Source: Lingula anatina (lineage: Eukaryota; Brachiopoda; Lingulata; Lingulida; Lingulidae). Taken from it: a stretch of 60,000 nt of DNA. Positions within the stretch are counted from its first letter, which is position 1; each line of letters opens with the position of its first letter. Made by a program: the position numbers and the translations under genes. The DNA lies in NCBI RefSeq assembly GCF_001039355.2, contig NW_019775408.1, positions 236,144-296,143 of the forward strand, read 5' to 3'. Below, piece after piece: positions 11,901 through 24,500 of the stretch. The notes beneath the pieces were generated by a model that saw only the letters and a program-made list of their open reading frames with translations, had not been told where the DNA came from and searched no databases.

Positions 11901-13674
11901 TAAAATCTAAAATGCTTTGTCAACAATGAAACAAGGTTATTTAGGGACTAATTTATTCCTCTATCCCCCCCCCAAAAAAAAGGGGGGCAGGATAAAAATT
12001 TTACCCTCTGTTCCTTTTACATGTATATCCTGGATTTATCAGTCCACGAAGCACTAGTTCCTTTTTAACAAAAAACCTAGCATCTTTGTGATTTTAAGAT
12101 ATGAACATGTAAACACTGTATTTAAAATGATACAAACCATGTCATAAATTTGATTTGCTAACTGGACTTTATCATCAGCACCTTCTAGTGCCTTCATATA
12201 GTCCTGGAATGGAATACAAATAATACAAACACCATATAAACATATAGGAAAATAGATTTTGAAGTTGTGTATGGTACATTGTCAATTAAAAAAAAAAAAA
12301 AAACGTATTATTTTATACAACATTCACTTTAATTGGTGAACTTAGGATTAATACCATACTACAACATATCATTTTATGTGGCATTGTGCTAAAATCATAT
12401 AATATTTACGTTTTTCAGCAATCATTTAGTATACCTGCTTAATTTTATCAAACTGTTCATCTTTCCAGTCTTGTTTTACATTGGGTTGTTGGCACTTCTT
12501 GAAAAATGTTTTTGTTCTGTCATCTAGACTATCCATGGCATCTGAAAATGCACACTCATGAGTTTCTTCAGAAAGTTCTTTCTCTTTAATCTTAATGATG
12601 TTTACTGATAAGCAACATTATTGCATACAAATTCATTTTATGAAATCATAACAAAACTATGTCAAGATGATTGGCATGTGGCAATGTTCGTCAGGTGGGG
12701 CCAATCTCATAATTTTAATAACATTAATTCAAGGTATTAAACTATATTTATAATCAAAAAGTATTACTTAAATATCTCTAAAAAGGTTCAAAAATAAGTG
12801 GTTAATGCACTTACTAGTACTAGTAATATGTGTTTAAATTCATACACTGTCTATTTATCAAAAATTCAAATTATTACTTCTGCAACTAAAATGCCTCAGC
12901 TTGCCTGTTTTAATTCTAACCACTTTTCATGATTACTGACTGAACGAAAATTATTGAAGCCACGGCCTTCTAATATAATGAATGTAAAAACTTCAGTAAC
13001 AAACGGTATTTTTCAAATTATGTTAGACTGTTAGAGCAACCGTTTGTATGCAGAAGAATGACGTGGAGAACATCCTTCTTGGAAAGACAGCTCGATAATA
13101 AATAATGGATTTTATAACCATGTTTGAATTGCAAAATATGAATAATCGGCTACAGTTTATGGCCATGTGATGGTGTATGGTTTGAAGGGGAGGCTCCTTA
13201 TTCAAGCATTTAATTTTAATAATCTGATCGTCACACAATGATAAAAGGTGGGACCCGTGGGGGTATAATCCGCCAAAAAGGAAAATGAAACCATATTTTG
13301 GCGCCACCTGACGCCACACGAACACATTTCTAATGAAGACAAAAACACGTTATAAATTTGTTACTGCTTCTTAATTTCACATATTTTATTAATTCATTGT
13401 TCACAATGAATCCAAAAGTTAACTTTATAACTACTTAAACAGCAACATTAGAAAACTCACTTTGTACTTCTAAATCTGTCTCTCGCATGTCCGTGAACCT
13501 TTCCCGCATTTCCATTGGGAGGTTCTCAATCACTGAAATTGAAAATTAAAAATAAAATATTTCACATTTCTTGACAACGAAAAAAAATTTCGGTGACACA
13601 GAAATGATACTTATGTAAATATTCAAAGTGTTTTAACTTGACTTACTTTCCAAATAATCCTCTAAATACAGCAT
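8949..13674 (-). CDS. ING3: Inhibitor of growth protein 3 (ING domain plus PHD finger)
   Basis: Nuclear subunit of the NuA4/TIP60 histone acetyltransferase complex; its PHD finger reads H3K4me3. Eleven minus-strand exons: 13674-13647, 13532-13461, 12541-12435, 12203-12138, 11842-11746, 11470-11420, 11213-11055, 10776-10697, 10401-10256, 9788-9494, 9059-8949; 1212 bases, 403 aa (human 418). The start [15 protein letters not shown] matches the family start. The N-terminal ING helical domain runs to about residue 120 ([22 protein letters not shown]). The middle is low-complexity with SQAIAATQQ and a Gln/Pro/Ala-rich part in exon 10. The PHD finger spans the last two exons: [19 protein letters not shown], then [10 protein letters not shown] and KGKWYCPQC, giving all eight C4-H-C3 ligands. 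It ends in a basic MKRRGRR tail. The exon 7 donor (GTTGGT) is weak but is the only one keeping frame. Head-to-head with AMT. Confidence 0.95.
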
Positions 13675-13749
13675 CTTGATGGAGCTCAATGTCAACCCAA
13701 TAATTTGGACAAAAAGTTGTTTCAGAATGATTATGTATGCTTCACGCTG

Positions 13750-13754
13750 ATTGG
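13750..13754 (-). promoter_or_regulatory. CCAAT box upstream of ING3
   Basis: The minus strand reads GACCAATCAGCG about 76 bases before the ING3 ATG, a good NF-Y-type CCAAT box. No TATA box was seen. The roughly 1.1 kb between ING3 and AMT must hold both promoters. Confidence 0.4.
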
Positions 13755-14236
13755 TCAAGTTTTCAGCTCTCAAATCAAAATGTATAGTGGTTAGATAAAC
13801 ATTTTTTAATTTAGATTTTCAAAAATACCCCACTTTGTTTGTGAGCAAGTATTGAGTACTTGGGCAATGTATTAAATACTATGATTAACGTATAAACTCA
13901 ATAAAAACGATAAAAAACAGATGTTGCCGAACTCGGTGATATCCAATCATGTAAGTCAAAACAAACAAAGATGGCTTCGGCATACCTCCATTTGCAATTT
14001 TACCCACAAAAAATGTAGGATTTTTATAGAAAATGTGGCACCAATAAGGATATAACAGTTTAACATCATTATCTAAAATAGCTATAGATGTAAACAAAAG
14101 AAATGCGTCAAAATTTTATCAATTTTATAGTGTTCAAAAATAGATGAGAAAAGGTACCACAAGTCTACTATCAACTTCCTTTTGCACTTGCGCAAATTCG
14201 ACATCCTGTTATGGACTGGGGTGGTAAATAAATCAC

Positions 14237-14345
14237 CTGTGCACAGCGATGGAGCTCTCAAGGAGGATGTTGCGGCACGCCACTTTACTCGCTGGCAGGC
14301 CTGTGCACAAAAATCCTTTAAAGTTCTGGAAAAGAGGGAAAACAT
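14237..14345 (-). other. Putative presequence-like first exon upstream of ING3
   Basis: From ATG at 14345 the minus strand encodes 36 residues (MFSLFSRTLKDFCAQACQ... ending SLCT), rich in Arg, Ser and Ala, without Asp/Glu after residue 11 and with an amphipathic look typical of mitochondrial targeting peptides. It ends at a good donor, CACAG|GTGATT. The exon leaves phase 1, the phase needed to join ING3 exon 2 at 13532. It could be an alternative ING3 first exon, the first exon of an unrecognised gene, or chance. Confidence 0.25.
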
Positions 14346-14778
14346 ACGGGGAGGTAATGACAAGGGCGTTTAAGTAGGAAACGAGATGTAGTCAATGGTT
14401 TAACAAGTTGAAGTACACGAAAAACACATGTCATGTGCAACTACAATACAGTACAACTTCAAGGACATTTTATCTGTTGTAGTATCATTGAAGACGGCGT
14501 AAGGGTCTTGACTGCGCTTAGACCTTTGCTTTTCTCTTTAGGCCAGTCAGTAGTTTAGCTGTCGCTGAAATTTGCTGAAAATTGAGCCTTGGGCTGGTTG
14601 AGGAAAATTGCATGTACTCGTGCAGTAACTAATAATAACCACACATTTCACAAAATAACTTTATAAAAGGAAAAGTGATCGATCTGTTAAACTTATAAAG
14701 CAGCTAGGTAATCGTGAAGTATTTAGTAATCTAATATTCTATATAATCTATAGTAAGAATAGTTTACAACATGTTTTT

Positions 14779-17733
14779 ATGCAGATGTTGAAAAAATGCT
14801 CTATAACACCCAAGCTGCCAAATATGTATTTATTTCAGGTTGCAACAATGAAGACAATCCTCCATGATTTCAATATTCAACATGGAGCCAAAATGGTCCC
14901 CTTCTGTGGTTGGCAGATGCCTCTTCACTACAAATCAAGCATCATGGAATCCCACATTCATACGAGAAAACATGCAAGCCTCTTTGATGTATCGCACATG
15001 ATGCAAACTTATATATTTGGCAGGGACAGAAGCCAATTTGTGGAAAGCTTGACTGTTGCAGATGTGGAAGGACTGAAAGAGAATAATGCTGTATTATCAA
15101 TGTTCACTAATGACAATGGTGGAATTATGGATGATTGTATTATTACAAAGACTAGTGATGACCATATTTATATTGTGTCAAATGCTGGTTGTGCAGATAA
15201 AATAGGAATATATATTGAGGTATGTGTGACTGAACTTATTCATAGACAGATGTTGACTTGTGAATTGGTTTTAGAATTTACTGTTTTTGTATCAGACCAT
15301 TGCAGATGATGTAAATTTATTGTGATTGTATTTTAATGTGTACCTACTGATACTTTCTTGATGTCATGGAAAGATGGACAACTGTATGGCTTGTGTATCC
15401 ATATAATTGAATTTGAAAAAGTTTAAATAGTTTTAGTGTCAATTAACAAATCTTGTGTTTTTTTTATATACATCGAGTTCAATACAAGGCCGAATTATCT
15501 TCCAGACTGAAGCAGAGCAGTTTAAATTCAAAGGAGGAGATATTTCTGTTGAACAGATATGCAATGGTCTACTTGCCTTACAAGGTTAGAAGAGAAATTA
15601 TTAACATTTTTGTCAAAGGTGTATCATATTTGACTTATATTATTTTTTTCTTTTTTGCTTGCAAGTTCATAATTTTATCATAGGTGATATGATTTGATAA
15701 GACATTTATTGTCATAATATCTATTTTCATTAATACAACGTGCCTTTGAATTAGGTTTGAAATTTAGGCTATTCAATTTACATTAATAAATACCAGTAAT
15801 TTGAATTTCAGGATAATGTAAATGCAGTTATGAAAACTGTTTATCACAATCTTGTAGGGAGTTTGATAAATTAGTGCTGTACACCTTTTTGCATATATGA
15901 CAATGTTACACTGTCTGCATTGGTCCAAAGCATTGAATAATCCTATATACAATATATTCCAGGTCCAGAGATGGTCCAAGTGCTACAGCCTTTGATAGAA
16001 TCTGATCTAAACCTTGACGAACTGCCATTTATGACTAGTTCCATGGCAACAATAGCAGGAGTGCCAGACTGCAGAATTAGTCGCTGTGGTTATACAGGCG
16101 AGGATGGTGTAGAGGTATGTATGCAGGGCCGTCAGCTAGTGAAATGTATCACCATCTAAGTGGTTCATTCTGTGGCCCTCTGTGGGACAAAAATATGAAC
16201 ATATGATTTGTTCCTTCTTTTGCCTGCTGTGGGACAAAAATATCAACATGTCATTTGTTACTTCTGCAGACATGATGAAAGTAATATGGATGAACTTAAA
16301 GTTGCCCAGGTTGCTTTGAAGGCAATTTCAACATTAGTCCTTGTAGTCAATTAATCAGTATGTCAGCAGTTTTTCTACTTCACCTATAAAACCTTACACA
16401 CACAAAACATCATTAAAAACTGACTGATGATAATGTACGATAACATCAAGGAAATTTGTAATACATCTTACATTTATTTCCAGATATCTGTTCCGTGTGA
16501 GAAAACAGAACATGTGGCAGATGCTATTTGGTCTTCCAAAAATGGTGAAGTACGCATGGCAGGGCTGGGGCCCAGAGACAGCCTCAGACTTGAAGCAGGG
16601 CTCTGCCTGTATGGGAATGACATAGATGAAACAACTACACCAGTGGAGGCCTCACTAGCATGGTGCATAGGTATAGAATGAATAGTTGGATAAGAGGTGT
16701 GCATATATGAGGTAGTTTGTGTGTGATTAGCAAAATTGGGTGCATGTGGCATGTGTGTGTGTGTGTGTGTGTGTGTGCCATATGTATGAAGGCTGAGAAC
16801 AGTTACTTTTGTATGCTCAATAGACCAAGTGAAGTATTTGCGAAAGAGATGTCATGTCGTTGTCATCTGAAATAATGTCAGTTCAGTTAAAGTTCCCTAA
16901 AACAACTCTCTCTTTCTCTGTCTCTCACAGGGAAGAAGAGGAGATTTTAGAAATATCAAATGAAACAACCATACCAGTGGAGGTCTTGTTTCTTACTTGT
17001 ACAAAACATAACACACATGTATTACAGTCCACAGATAATAAAAAAAAAATCAATTTTCCTTTATAACCTTGGAATCTCCTCTACATCAGGCAAAGTAAGA
17101 AGAGAGAAAACCCCAACTTTCCCAGGTGCTGAAGTAATATTATCCCAGCTGAAAAAGAAACCACCAAAGAGGCGAGTGGGAATCAAATCCAGAGGGGCAC
17201 CAGCTAGAGGTAGCTATTTTATATAGAGATCATTAAAGCTGTATTCATGAATTTGAACAGATTATGCTGGATGCCATATTATATTACATGTTAACTTAGA
17301 ACATTTTGTAATAGCAATATATATATTGAGCATTTATCATTAAGTTAATGGCTATAGTCTCAGCTACTGTTTATGAACATTGTTGACTACAAAAAAGAAA
17401 TTATTAAAATTACAGTACGTTATGGTATAATACATTTACTGAACATGGAAGTAATGTAAAACTTATATAAAATTTAATATTTACTTTGCAGCTGGCACCC
17501 CCATTCTAGACCACCGGAGAGGGGTTCAGATAGGGGAGGTCACCAGCGGTATCCCCTCACCATCCCTCAACTATAACATTGCTATGGGCTATATTAACAC
17601 ACAAGGAAAGATAGGATCAAAAGTGATCCTACACGTGAGGCAAAAGCATGTTGAAGGAGAGATTGTAAAAATGCCCTTCGTTCCGCATAAATACTACTAC
17701 AAAAAGGAAGAAACTCAGACCAACCCAAAGTGA
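14779..17733 (+). CDS. AMT: Aminomethyltransferase, glycine cleavage system T-protein
   Basis: Mitochondrial matrix enzyme; it takes the aminomethyl group from H-protein, transfers the one-carbon unit to tetrahydrofolate and releases ammonia. Exons 14779-15219, 15506-15584, 15963-16114, 16484-16670, 17090-17209, 17492-17733; 1221 bases, 406 aa (human 403). Landmarks in order: [106 protein letters not shown] and the C-terminal KMPFVP-KYY. The GCV_T fold covers most of the chain and the C-terminal barrel begins around the [11 protein letters not shown] segment. The start is the least certain point: an acceptor-like TTTATTTCAG just before GTTGCAACAATG (about 14839) would allow a separate upstream presequence exon. 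The conserved part is secure. Confidence 0.93.
16752..16777. repeat. (GT)n microsatellite
   Basis: Uninterrupted GT dinucleotides in the AMT intron after exon 4 of the set listed for that gene. Confidence 0.85.
16925..16991 (+). repeat. Degenerate partial copy of an AMT exon with acceptor site
   Basis: Positions 16959-16987 match the end of the preceding AMT exon (16625-16653) at 24 of 29 bases and encode NETTIPVEV against [10 protein letters not shown] pyrimidine tract and CACAG acceptor precede it at 16905-16930. In the two phases tried from the upstream exon it meets early stops, so it reads as a relic rather than a usable alternative exon. Confidence 0.5.
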
Positions 17734-18097
17734 GGCGTGAAAAAGGTGCTGTGGGGACTTGGAACTGAGTGTTTTGAAGCCAAAACCAAGTTAAATTTGA
17801 TTTGAGGCTAATGAAACTAAGGTCTAACAGGGGTGCTATTAAGTATTGGTGGAAAGCGTTTTTGAGATGGAAATGTGTTCAGTTTGTTTTGAAGCTCCAG
17901 GTACATCAATCTTAGCCTGTATCGCTACTTTAGAGACTTGAATATGGTTGTCAATGAAGAATCCTTGCTTGCCATCTCTGAGTCAGGGTCTTACTCTTAG
18001 TTTTAATTTTGTGGAATTAGACATGGAATTCCAAGATTTTTATTTAGTTTTGAAAGGGCCTAAGGTGCCCTACTGCCACGTAAGTGTTTGTTCCCAC

Positions 18098-18103
18098 AAT
18101 AAA
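18098..18103 (+). terminator. Poly(A) signal of AMT
   Basis: First AATAAA after the AMT stop, giving a 3' UTR of about 370 bases. Further hexamers occur near 18733 and beyond, so longer transcripts are possible. Confidence 0.5.
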
Positions 18104-21100
18104 TGTTCAGAGATTCTTTTAATAACCCCAAGCTTACTTCTGTGAAATTTTAAGTGGACAACTAGAAAAGTTGAAATGAGGTTGAGGTGGTTTTGATTTA
18201 AAAGTTGATTGTTCTCAAATGCAATCTGGTTGGGAAACGGCATCTGCTGAATATTTTTTTCACATTTAAAGCAAGTTTACAGTTTGGCTTTATATTAATA
18301 TTTTATTAATATATTAAGTTAATACAAATTTATCATTCACCAGAATATATCATGGTCATAGGAGTGTGAGAAATTAATTTACGGTGTAATGCATAATTAT
18401 AGTGATAGAAGAAATACATAATGAGTTCTTCTTTATACTTAATATTTTGCTCGCTTTTTAATAATCTGGCTGTATATGTTCAAAACAATAGCAGCTTGAA
18501 ATGATCATTACATGTTTGTTAATTTTTGTTTTTGTAAAAGAAAATCCCCGAATGTTGTGACCTGATTTTATATTTCAAAAGATAGTCACTGTGACAGTTG
18601 GGTGGTGATTATATAGAGGCCATAAGTAAATTCATTAAACATTTCTATATATTTTTATTATGAGTATTAAATACTGAATCAGATCGATTATTTTCTGGGA
18701 ATACTATAAATTTACTAATAATAATTTATACCATAAATAAATAATGAAAAAGCTTCATTGATTTTTGTATAAAAAGTTATTTGATTTCCTTGTCAATTCA
18801 TATTTTTTAATTATTGTTGTTATGTAACATGACTCTTTTTTTGTAATGGTATTTTTATTCATTAAACCACACAGTGTTTAACACAAGAATGGGAAATAGT
18901 TATTATTGGTGGTCTTGATATGAATTGACTGCAAGCTGGTGCCATTAATATTGCTTAATACATGTATGTTGTGCAGGAAGTATAACAAAGATTTTATTGC
19001 TTTAAGTTTTAATGATTCATTGTAAAGTTCATTCAAAATTATAATGATGCTTGAATTGTTGAAGTTAAACTTCGGTCTGTATTCTAGTGCAATTTTGTTT
19101 ACTTGTATCATCTCTTCTATGTGATGGAAACTTATATAATGCACCTACCATTAGGTTTATTTTATAACAGCTGAGTATAGTTGTATTTTTTAAATGCATT
19201 TATTTCATTAGAGAAATGTCAAAACTAATTATCAAGTCTAATTACACAATCATAATATTTTATTATTAATTATAATGATGGTATATCAGAGCAGGTTAGT
19301 TAAAATTGGTGGTATTTCTAGTGCAGCTTACCAACCTGGATAAAATCAAAATAATATGCACTTAATGGATAATCCTGCTCATTTTTAAGTAATAAAAGTG
19401 CAGAATTGTCATGTTGAACAAGGAGTTTTAAGTTCTTTCATAAGGACCTTTTGTACATATTAAAAATGCCTTTTCTAAATTCGGCATAGGATGCCGTAAG
19501 TTACTGAAGTGAAATGGATCCATTGTGGCAACTAATGAATGGTAGACAAGTTTAATAAGTTGAGATGAAAACATATTGGTTTTCAGATCAAACTTCTATC
19601 AGTATAAATCTGTGCTCAAGTGGAAAGTTGATTATCAATTATGCCTATTTATAGGATTTAATAAAAATAAACAGTGAAATAAAAATAATTGAATATTTTA
19701 CCAATTTCCTTAAAATTTTTGTTCCTGTCACCTTTAAATGTGGTTAAAGTGGTATGTTTGTAAATTGATCTGCCTTAAAACATTTTTTTAAATCTTGAAT
19801 ATTAAACCTGTTACAGTTTCTACAATGTAAATTCAGAGCAAATTTCACCAAAACCTTACAACTTGCCATTACAAAATAGGCCAATAATTTTCATTTAAAA
19901 TAAACAAAAACAAGACAATGAACACTGTAAGCGTGCAGTTGATCTATGAAGGGGGGTTGGGGGTGGGGGTTCTTGATCCAGTATGTCAACAGCTCTTGTA
20001 TTAAGGAGATTAGAAACTGGGGCACCTGTGCGTGCATAACAACCAGTGGCACCATCCACTGCCAGTTTTTAAAACCGAAACAGTAAGTAAATCGTATATC
20101 ATTTGCTAGATGTTACTGCATACACTTGTGAGTATTTTCCAGATCACGTATAGAATCCGTTTATATTGTGGAAATGATGCAATGATGCTGCAAGTGACGA
20201 TTAGTCTTGGCAGATTCAAGCCTTAATTGTAACAAGGAGTTATAACTCCTTGATTGTAACAAGGTCCAAGCCAAGGGATCAGTGTCGTTATTATTTTATC
20301 ACTGACTTTTCATATCACCTTTTGTACATTAAAGCTGAGCTAGTAATTACTTAGTATGGAGCTAGCAGTAGGGGTTTATTATAACCTGAGTAAAGTAATT
20401 TCCAGTATAAATTAGCAGTTTTGATAAGTACATTGTACTGGCTACGCTGCCTACAGTAAAAGTGATATTTGCAAGAATGCATACATGTGTAAGTGTTACC
20501 ATTCTTGATATTAATGATAGTCGTATGTGCATGAAAAGGATCTCAGTGATGTATGTCAGTGCATGTGCACCAATCACTTGCATTATGCAGCACACATGGT
20601 TTCACATGATCTTTATGATCATAGTGACCTGCATGTATGGATCAATATAAATGCATGAGCCTATACAAACAAGGTGCTTCAGATATTATGGGGAGAGGGC
20701 TTGGGAAATGGGACTTTCTTCTTAATTTTTATTTAATTTTAATCCAGTACAGCATAAAAGAACCTACTATGGAAAGTATAACAATGATCAGACTAGTTCT
20801 TGCTACTCATTTAACATATATACCAGGATGGGAAAATTATTATGGGTTTAAAACTAACTACCGTGTTAGTAAGTCACAATAAAGTCATTTACTCAATATT
20901 TAACTGTAAAAATTTTACAGTTTGACTTAATCTACTGTACATGTATTACTGAATATCTTTTAAAAGACATTAATTAAGGACAAAAAATTATTATGACATT
21001 TTTTAAAAATGTTTTAAAACACTAAAAATATATATAAAATGTTGTTTTTTTTTCAAACTTGTTAATCATTTTAATTTCCGTCTACTCCTCCCCATGAATA

Positions 21101-21545
21101 TTGGAACAATATGTCCAATTTGAGCGATTTACTTTTCAGATCAGATTTCTACCACTGTTGCTGGCAATGCTAGGATACAACACTTTAGCTGCATAGCCTG
21201 TCTTTATGACTGTCTGAATACAGCTCAATTAAAATGAATGAAGGTAATTATAATGATTTCAGGGATTGTTTCTTAAATTAGGAGTGATCTTGTTACAGAA
21301 ATTCATCGTGGACATGATTTATTAAATTGAGTTACTAAAATTGTCTGCCTTGAAGGGTACGTTATCTCTGTTTATGTTACTGTTTAAAAAATGTGGAGTT
21401 TGAGGTTTTAGAATGAAATAATATTACGTATTTGGATTTTTACCTCTGAATGAACTTTTATTTCCCCATTTTTATTTTCTCCGGTAACGTATAATTGATA
21501 TTACATAAGTTGCATTAAAGACATTTTAACATGCAAATAATTCAG
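18104..21545. other. Intergenic AT-rich stretch, probably holding the SSUH2 promoter and first exon
   Basis: No coding exon could be supported. The first exon recognised in the SSUH2-like gene needs one extra base of phase from upstream, so at least one upstream coding exon must exist, probably here. A micro-palindrome with flanking duplication sits at 20226-20259. Confidence 0.45.
20226..20259. repeat. 20-bp perfect palindrome with 7-bp flanking duplication
   Basis: The palindrome CAAGGAGTTATAACTCCTTG (20233-20252) is bracketed by perfect direct repeats ATTGTAA at 20226-20232 and 20253-20259. The same layout with a related palindrome and a different duplicated septamer occurs at 54968-55001 and 59126-59170. 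This looks like a tiny inserted element with target-site duplication. Confidence 0.6.
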
Positions 21546-24500
21546 GACAACATCAGCAGGTATATGCTGGTCCACCTCCTGGACAAGGATATGCTGGTCC
21601 ACCTCCTGGACAAGGATATGCCGGCCCACCCCCTGGACAAGGCTATGCAGGTCCACCCCCTGGACAAGGATATGCAGGTCTACCCCCTGGACAAGGCTAC
21701 ACAGGTCCACCCCCTGGACAAGCATATTCTGGTCCACCCCCTGGACAGGGGATGCCTCCGCAGCAGGGAATTCCACCCCAGGGACAGAACCCACCTTACA
21801 ACCCACAACAAATGCCAGGGGCACCTGCTCAGGCAGCACCATCACGTAATTAGTTAGTCTTTAATATTTCAGCGTGACTTTTTAATAAAGGAAATATATT
21901 GATTTTTTGCCCTGTACCTGACAGCTCATTGATTATGACTGCTCCTGCATTTATTGTGGCCTCCTGAATATTACAATGTATATGGAAATAACAGGCATAC
22001 TGACTGCTATTTGATTAGAGAGCTGAATTTCCAGTGTCTCCTGAAACTCAGGGCGTTGAGAGGTTTCAATGGAATCTGATAATTGTAACTTGGACATTGA
22101 ATTGTTTTTTGAAGGAAGGAAAGAGAAAATTTAGAGCCCATGTTCAAATTGATGTTTCACAAAGTTTAAATTAGATTTATGATTTTTTTGTAGTCACAGT
22201 AGAGCATAATATTTTCTCTTTTCTTTCATCTTGATAATGAATTGCACAACATGGAGTCAAAGTAAAATGCTATTTTGTAATACTGTATCAGTTATAAACT
22301 GATGTGATAAATAAATGCTCTCAAATTTGTGAAATACGTTTTCCAGAATGGCAGCCAGGGCAAGGTGGTGCCTACACGCCTAACGATGACGACGATGATG
22401 ATGACGAAAAAGAAGGCCCTCCTCCTCCAGCACCGACTTTGATGTTTGAACATTATTCAAACATTGGCACTGAAAGTAGGTCTTCTTTACTTTTTTGTAT
22501 GTTTATATATGCAATTATATATTATTTATTTTTTTGCTTGTTTATTTTAAGTTCTTAATTTTTTTCTTTGTTTATTTGTTTATTTGTTTTCATTTATTTA
22601 ATATATGATTAAATTCTTTGGTTGGCATAATTGTTTTGGGAGATAATACAAACAAAAAGCGTATCTTGCATTTCCAGCGAACCCCCTTGCTCTTCCTCCA
22701 CCAGCTGCTCAGCCATATCCTCCACAAGGTGATCCACCCAGGATGGACTTCAGCGAGTAAATACCATACCATGCCATATAGGCTGTAGTATACCACATCA
22801 TATGACACTATACCATGCCATGCCATGCAATACCACATCGTATTGTACCAAACCAAACTAAACTGTACTGCTAGGTCATGACGTAGTATACCACACCATA
22901 CCATACTATACCATACCATACCATTCCATGGTATACCACACCATACCATACCATACTATACTTTTCTATACCATTCCATACCGTATACCATGCCATGCCA
23001 ACCGTACCATACCATGCCAATTTGAAAATGTACCATACCTTTCAGCATCATTCTATGCCAAACCATATTATACTTAAAATGTAATAATACTATATCATAA
23101 CATTTTATACTGCACTTCCATGTAAATGCAATTCATACCATGTCATACTGCTTGTCACCATACTCTACAATTCATACTTTATTATACTTACAATTATTTA
23201 TTTGCTTTGCTGTATAGTACATACAATGCATTTTCTCATCTTTACTGGATATTGTACCATGAAATAATGTATTCTCAAATTTTTTTTTGTTTTGATAATA
23301 CGGTGAGAGGGATATATTTTCAGAATCATCATATAAAAAAATCCTGGTCCTAATATTCTGAAAGAGCCACATACAGCACTCGTCATTCTTTGCTGTGTTA
23401 ATTAACAAACAGATAAAATCTTTCCAGGGCTGCAAACATAAGTGCTGAACAAGCCAGAGAAGCTCTACTGCAGTATGTGGCAGAACAGTGTTGTTATGGA
23501 AGTGGTACAGCCAAAGATATGTTGATAAATAGTATAGCACCATCCTCAGCATTGCATGTAAGTGAGTTTGCATGAACATGTTCATTTATAGTAATGCAGG
23601 CAGACCAGAAGGCAGGGTGAGAGGGTGGTAAAAACACTGCCCTTGTGGCTGAAAAAAAAAAAAAAAAAAAAAAAAAAAAACATTTCTAAAGTTGGGTCTA
23701 CTATGGGGTTAAAAGATCCACTTTTTCAGAAAAAGTACCCCACCCTTTGAAATTGTTGGCTATTGGCCTGATAAATCTTTTTTCAGAGAATTAGACTGAG
23801 GTACCAAGCTGTAGCTAGTCAGGGTGGCTTCACTGGACAAGCATAATAATTTTATTAGATTGACCAGAGTGTATTTAAGTAGGTAATGGTATTATGATCG
23901 ACTAACTATAGATACCTGTAAAAACATGATTTTTACTTAAAATTAACAGAAAATTAATTAGCCTTCTTCAAAGTGTTTCATACTTTTTAATATTGAGTCT
24001 TAAATTAATGGTTTTGGTATGCAGCAGTACACTGTATGTCCTGCTGACTTAAACCTAAAATTTAGACTGATTTTGTACCTGAACAAACACACCTGTACAT
24101 ATCCAAATATGATATTTTACCTTGCTCATACTTGTCCATTCATTCACCAAACTATTAAAGTCTAGACATAAAGTTTGGTAAACATTCATTTTAACTTCCT
24201 ATTTGCATTTTCAGTACACCCTGAGTACATTTGCAGAGGCTCGTAAAACATTCTATGATTATGACCCCTTCCGAGGTCAACATATAGATGGTCCCCAGTA
24301 TGGCCAGGCGCCAATGCCCTGGCAAATTCCTTGTGAGCCTCAACAGTTATTCCTGACTCATACAAAGTACCTAAAAGTGCCTCATACCTCAGATATTATA
24401 GTGAGTAAAAGATCAGAGTGTTATGTTGGATGACATGATTGTGTATATGTAGTCTTTCTGATTGTTCTCATCACAATTCTTGTTTTTTTTATTTGTATAT

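Noticed and set aside
14182-14373. Plus-strand frame ending QKSFKVLEKRENIRG as an AMT presequence exon
   Set aside because: Its donor phase does not match the next AMT exon; the minus-strand reading of the same DNA is the more plausible one.
20636-20680. Short frame MSLYKQ followed by G|GT as first exon of the SSUH2-like gene
   Set aside because: Phase fits, but the donor GTGCTT is weak and six residues carry no homology.
21501-21845. Minus-strand frame with QGVDLHSLV repeats
   Set aside because: Antisense shadow of the SSUH2 coding minisatellite.
22590-22949. 119-codon minus-strand frame rich in MVWCGIPWNGMVWY
   Set aside because: It is the translation of the ATACC repeat, not a gene.
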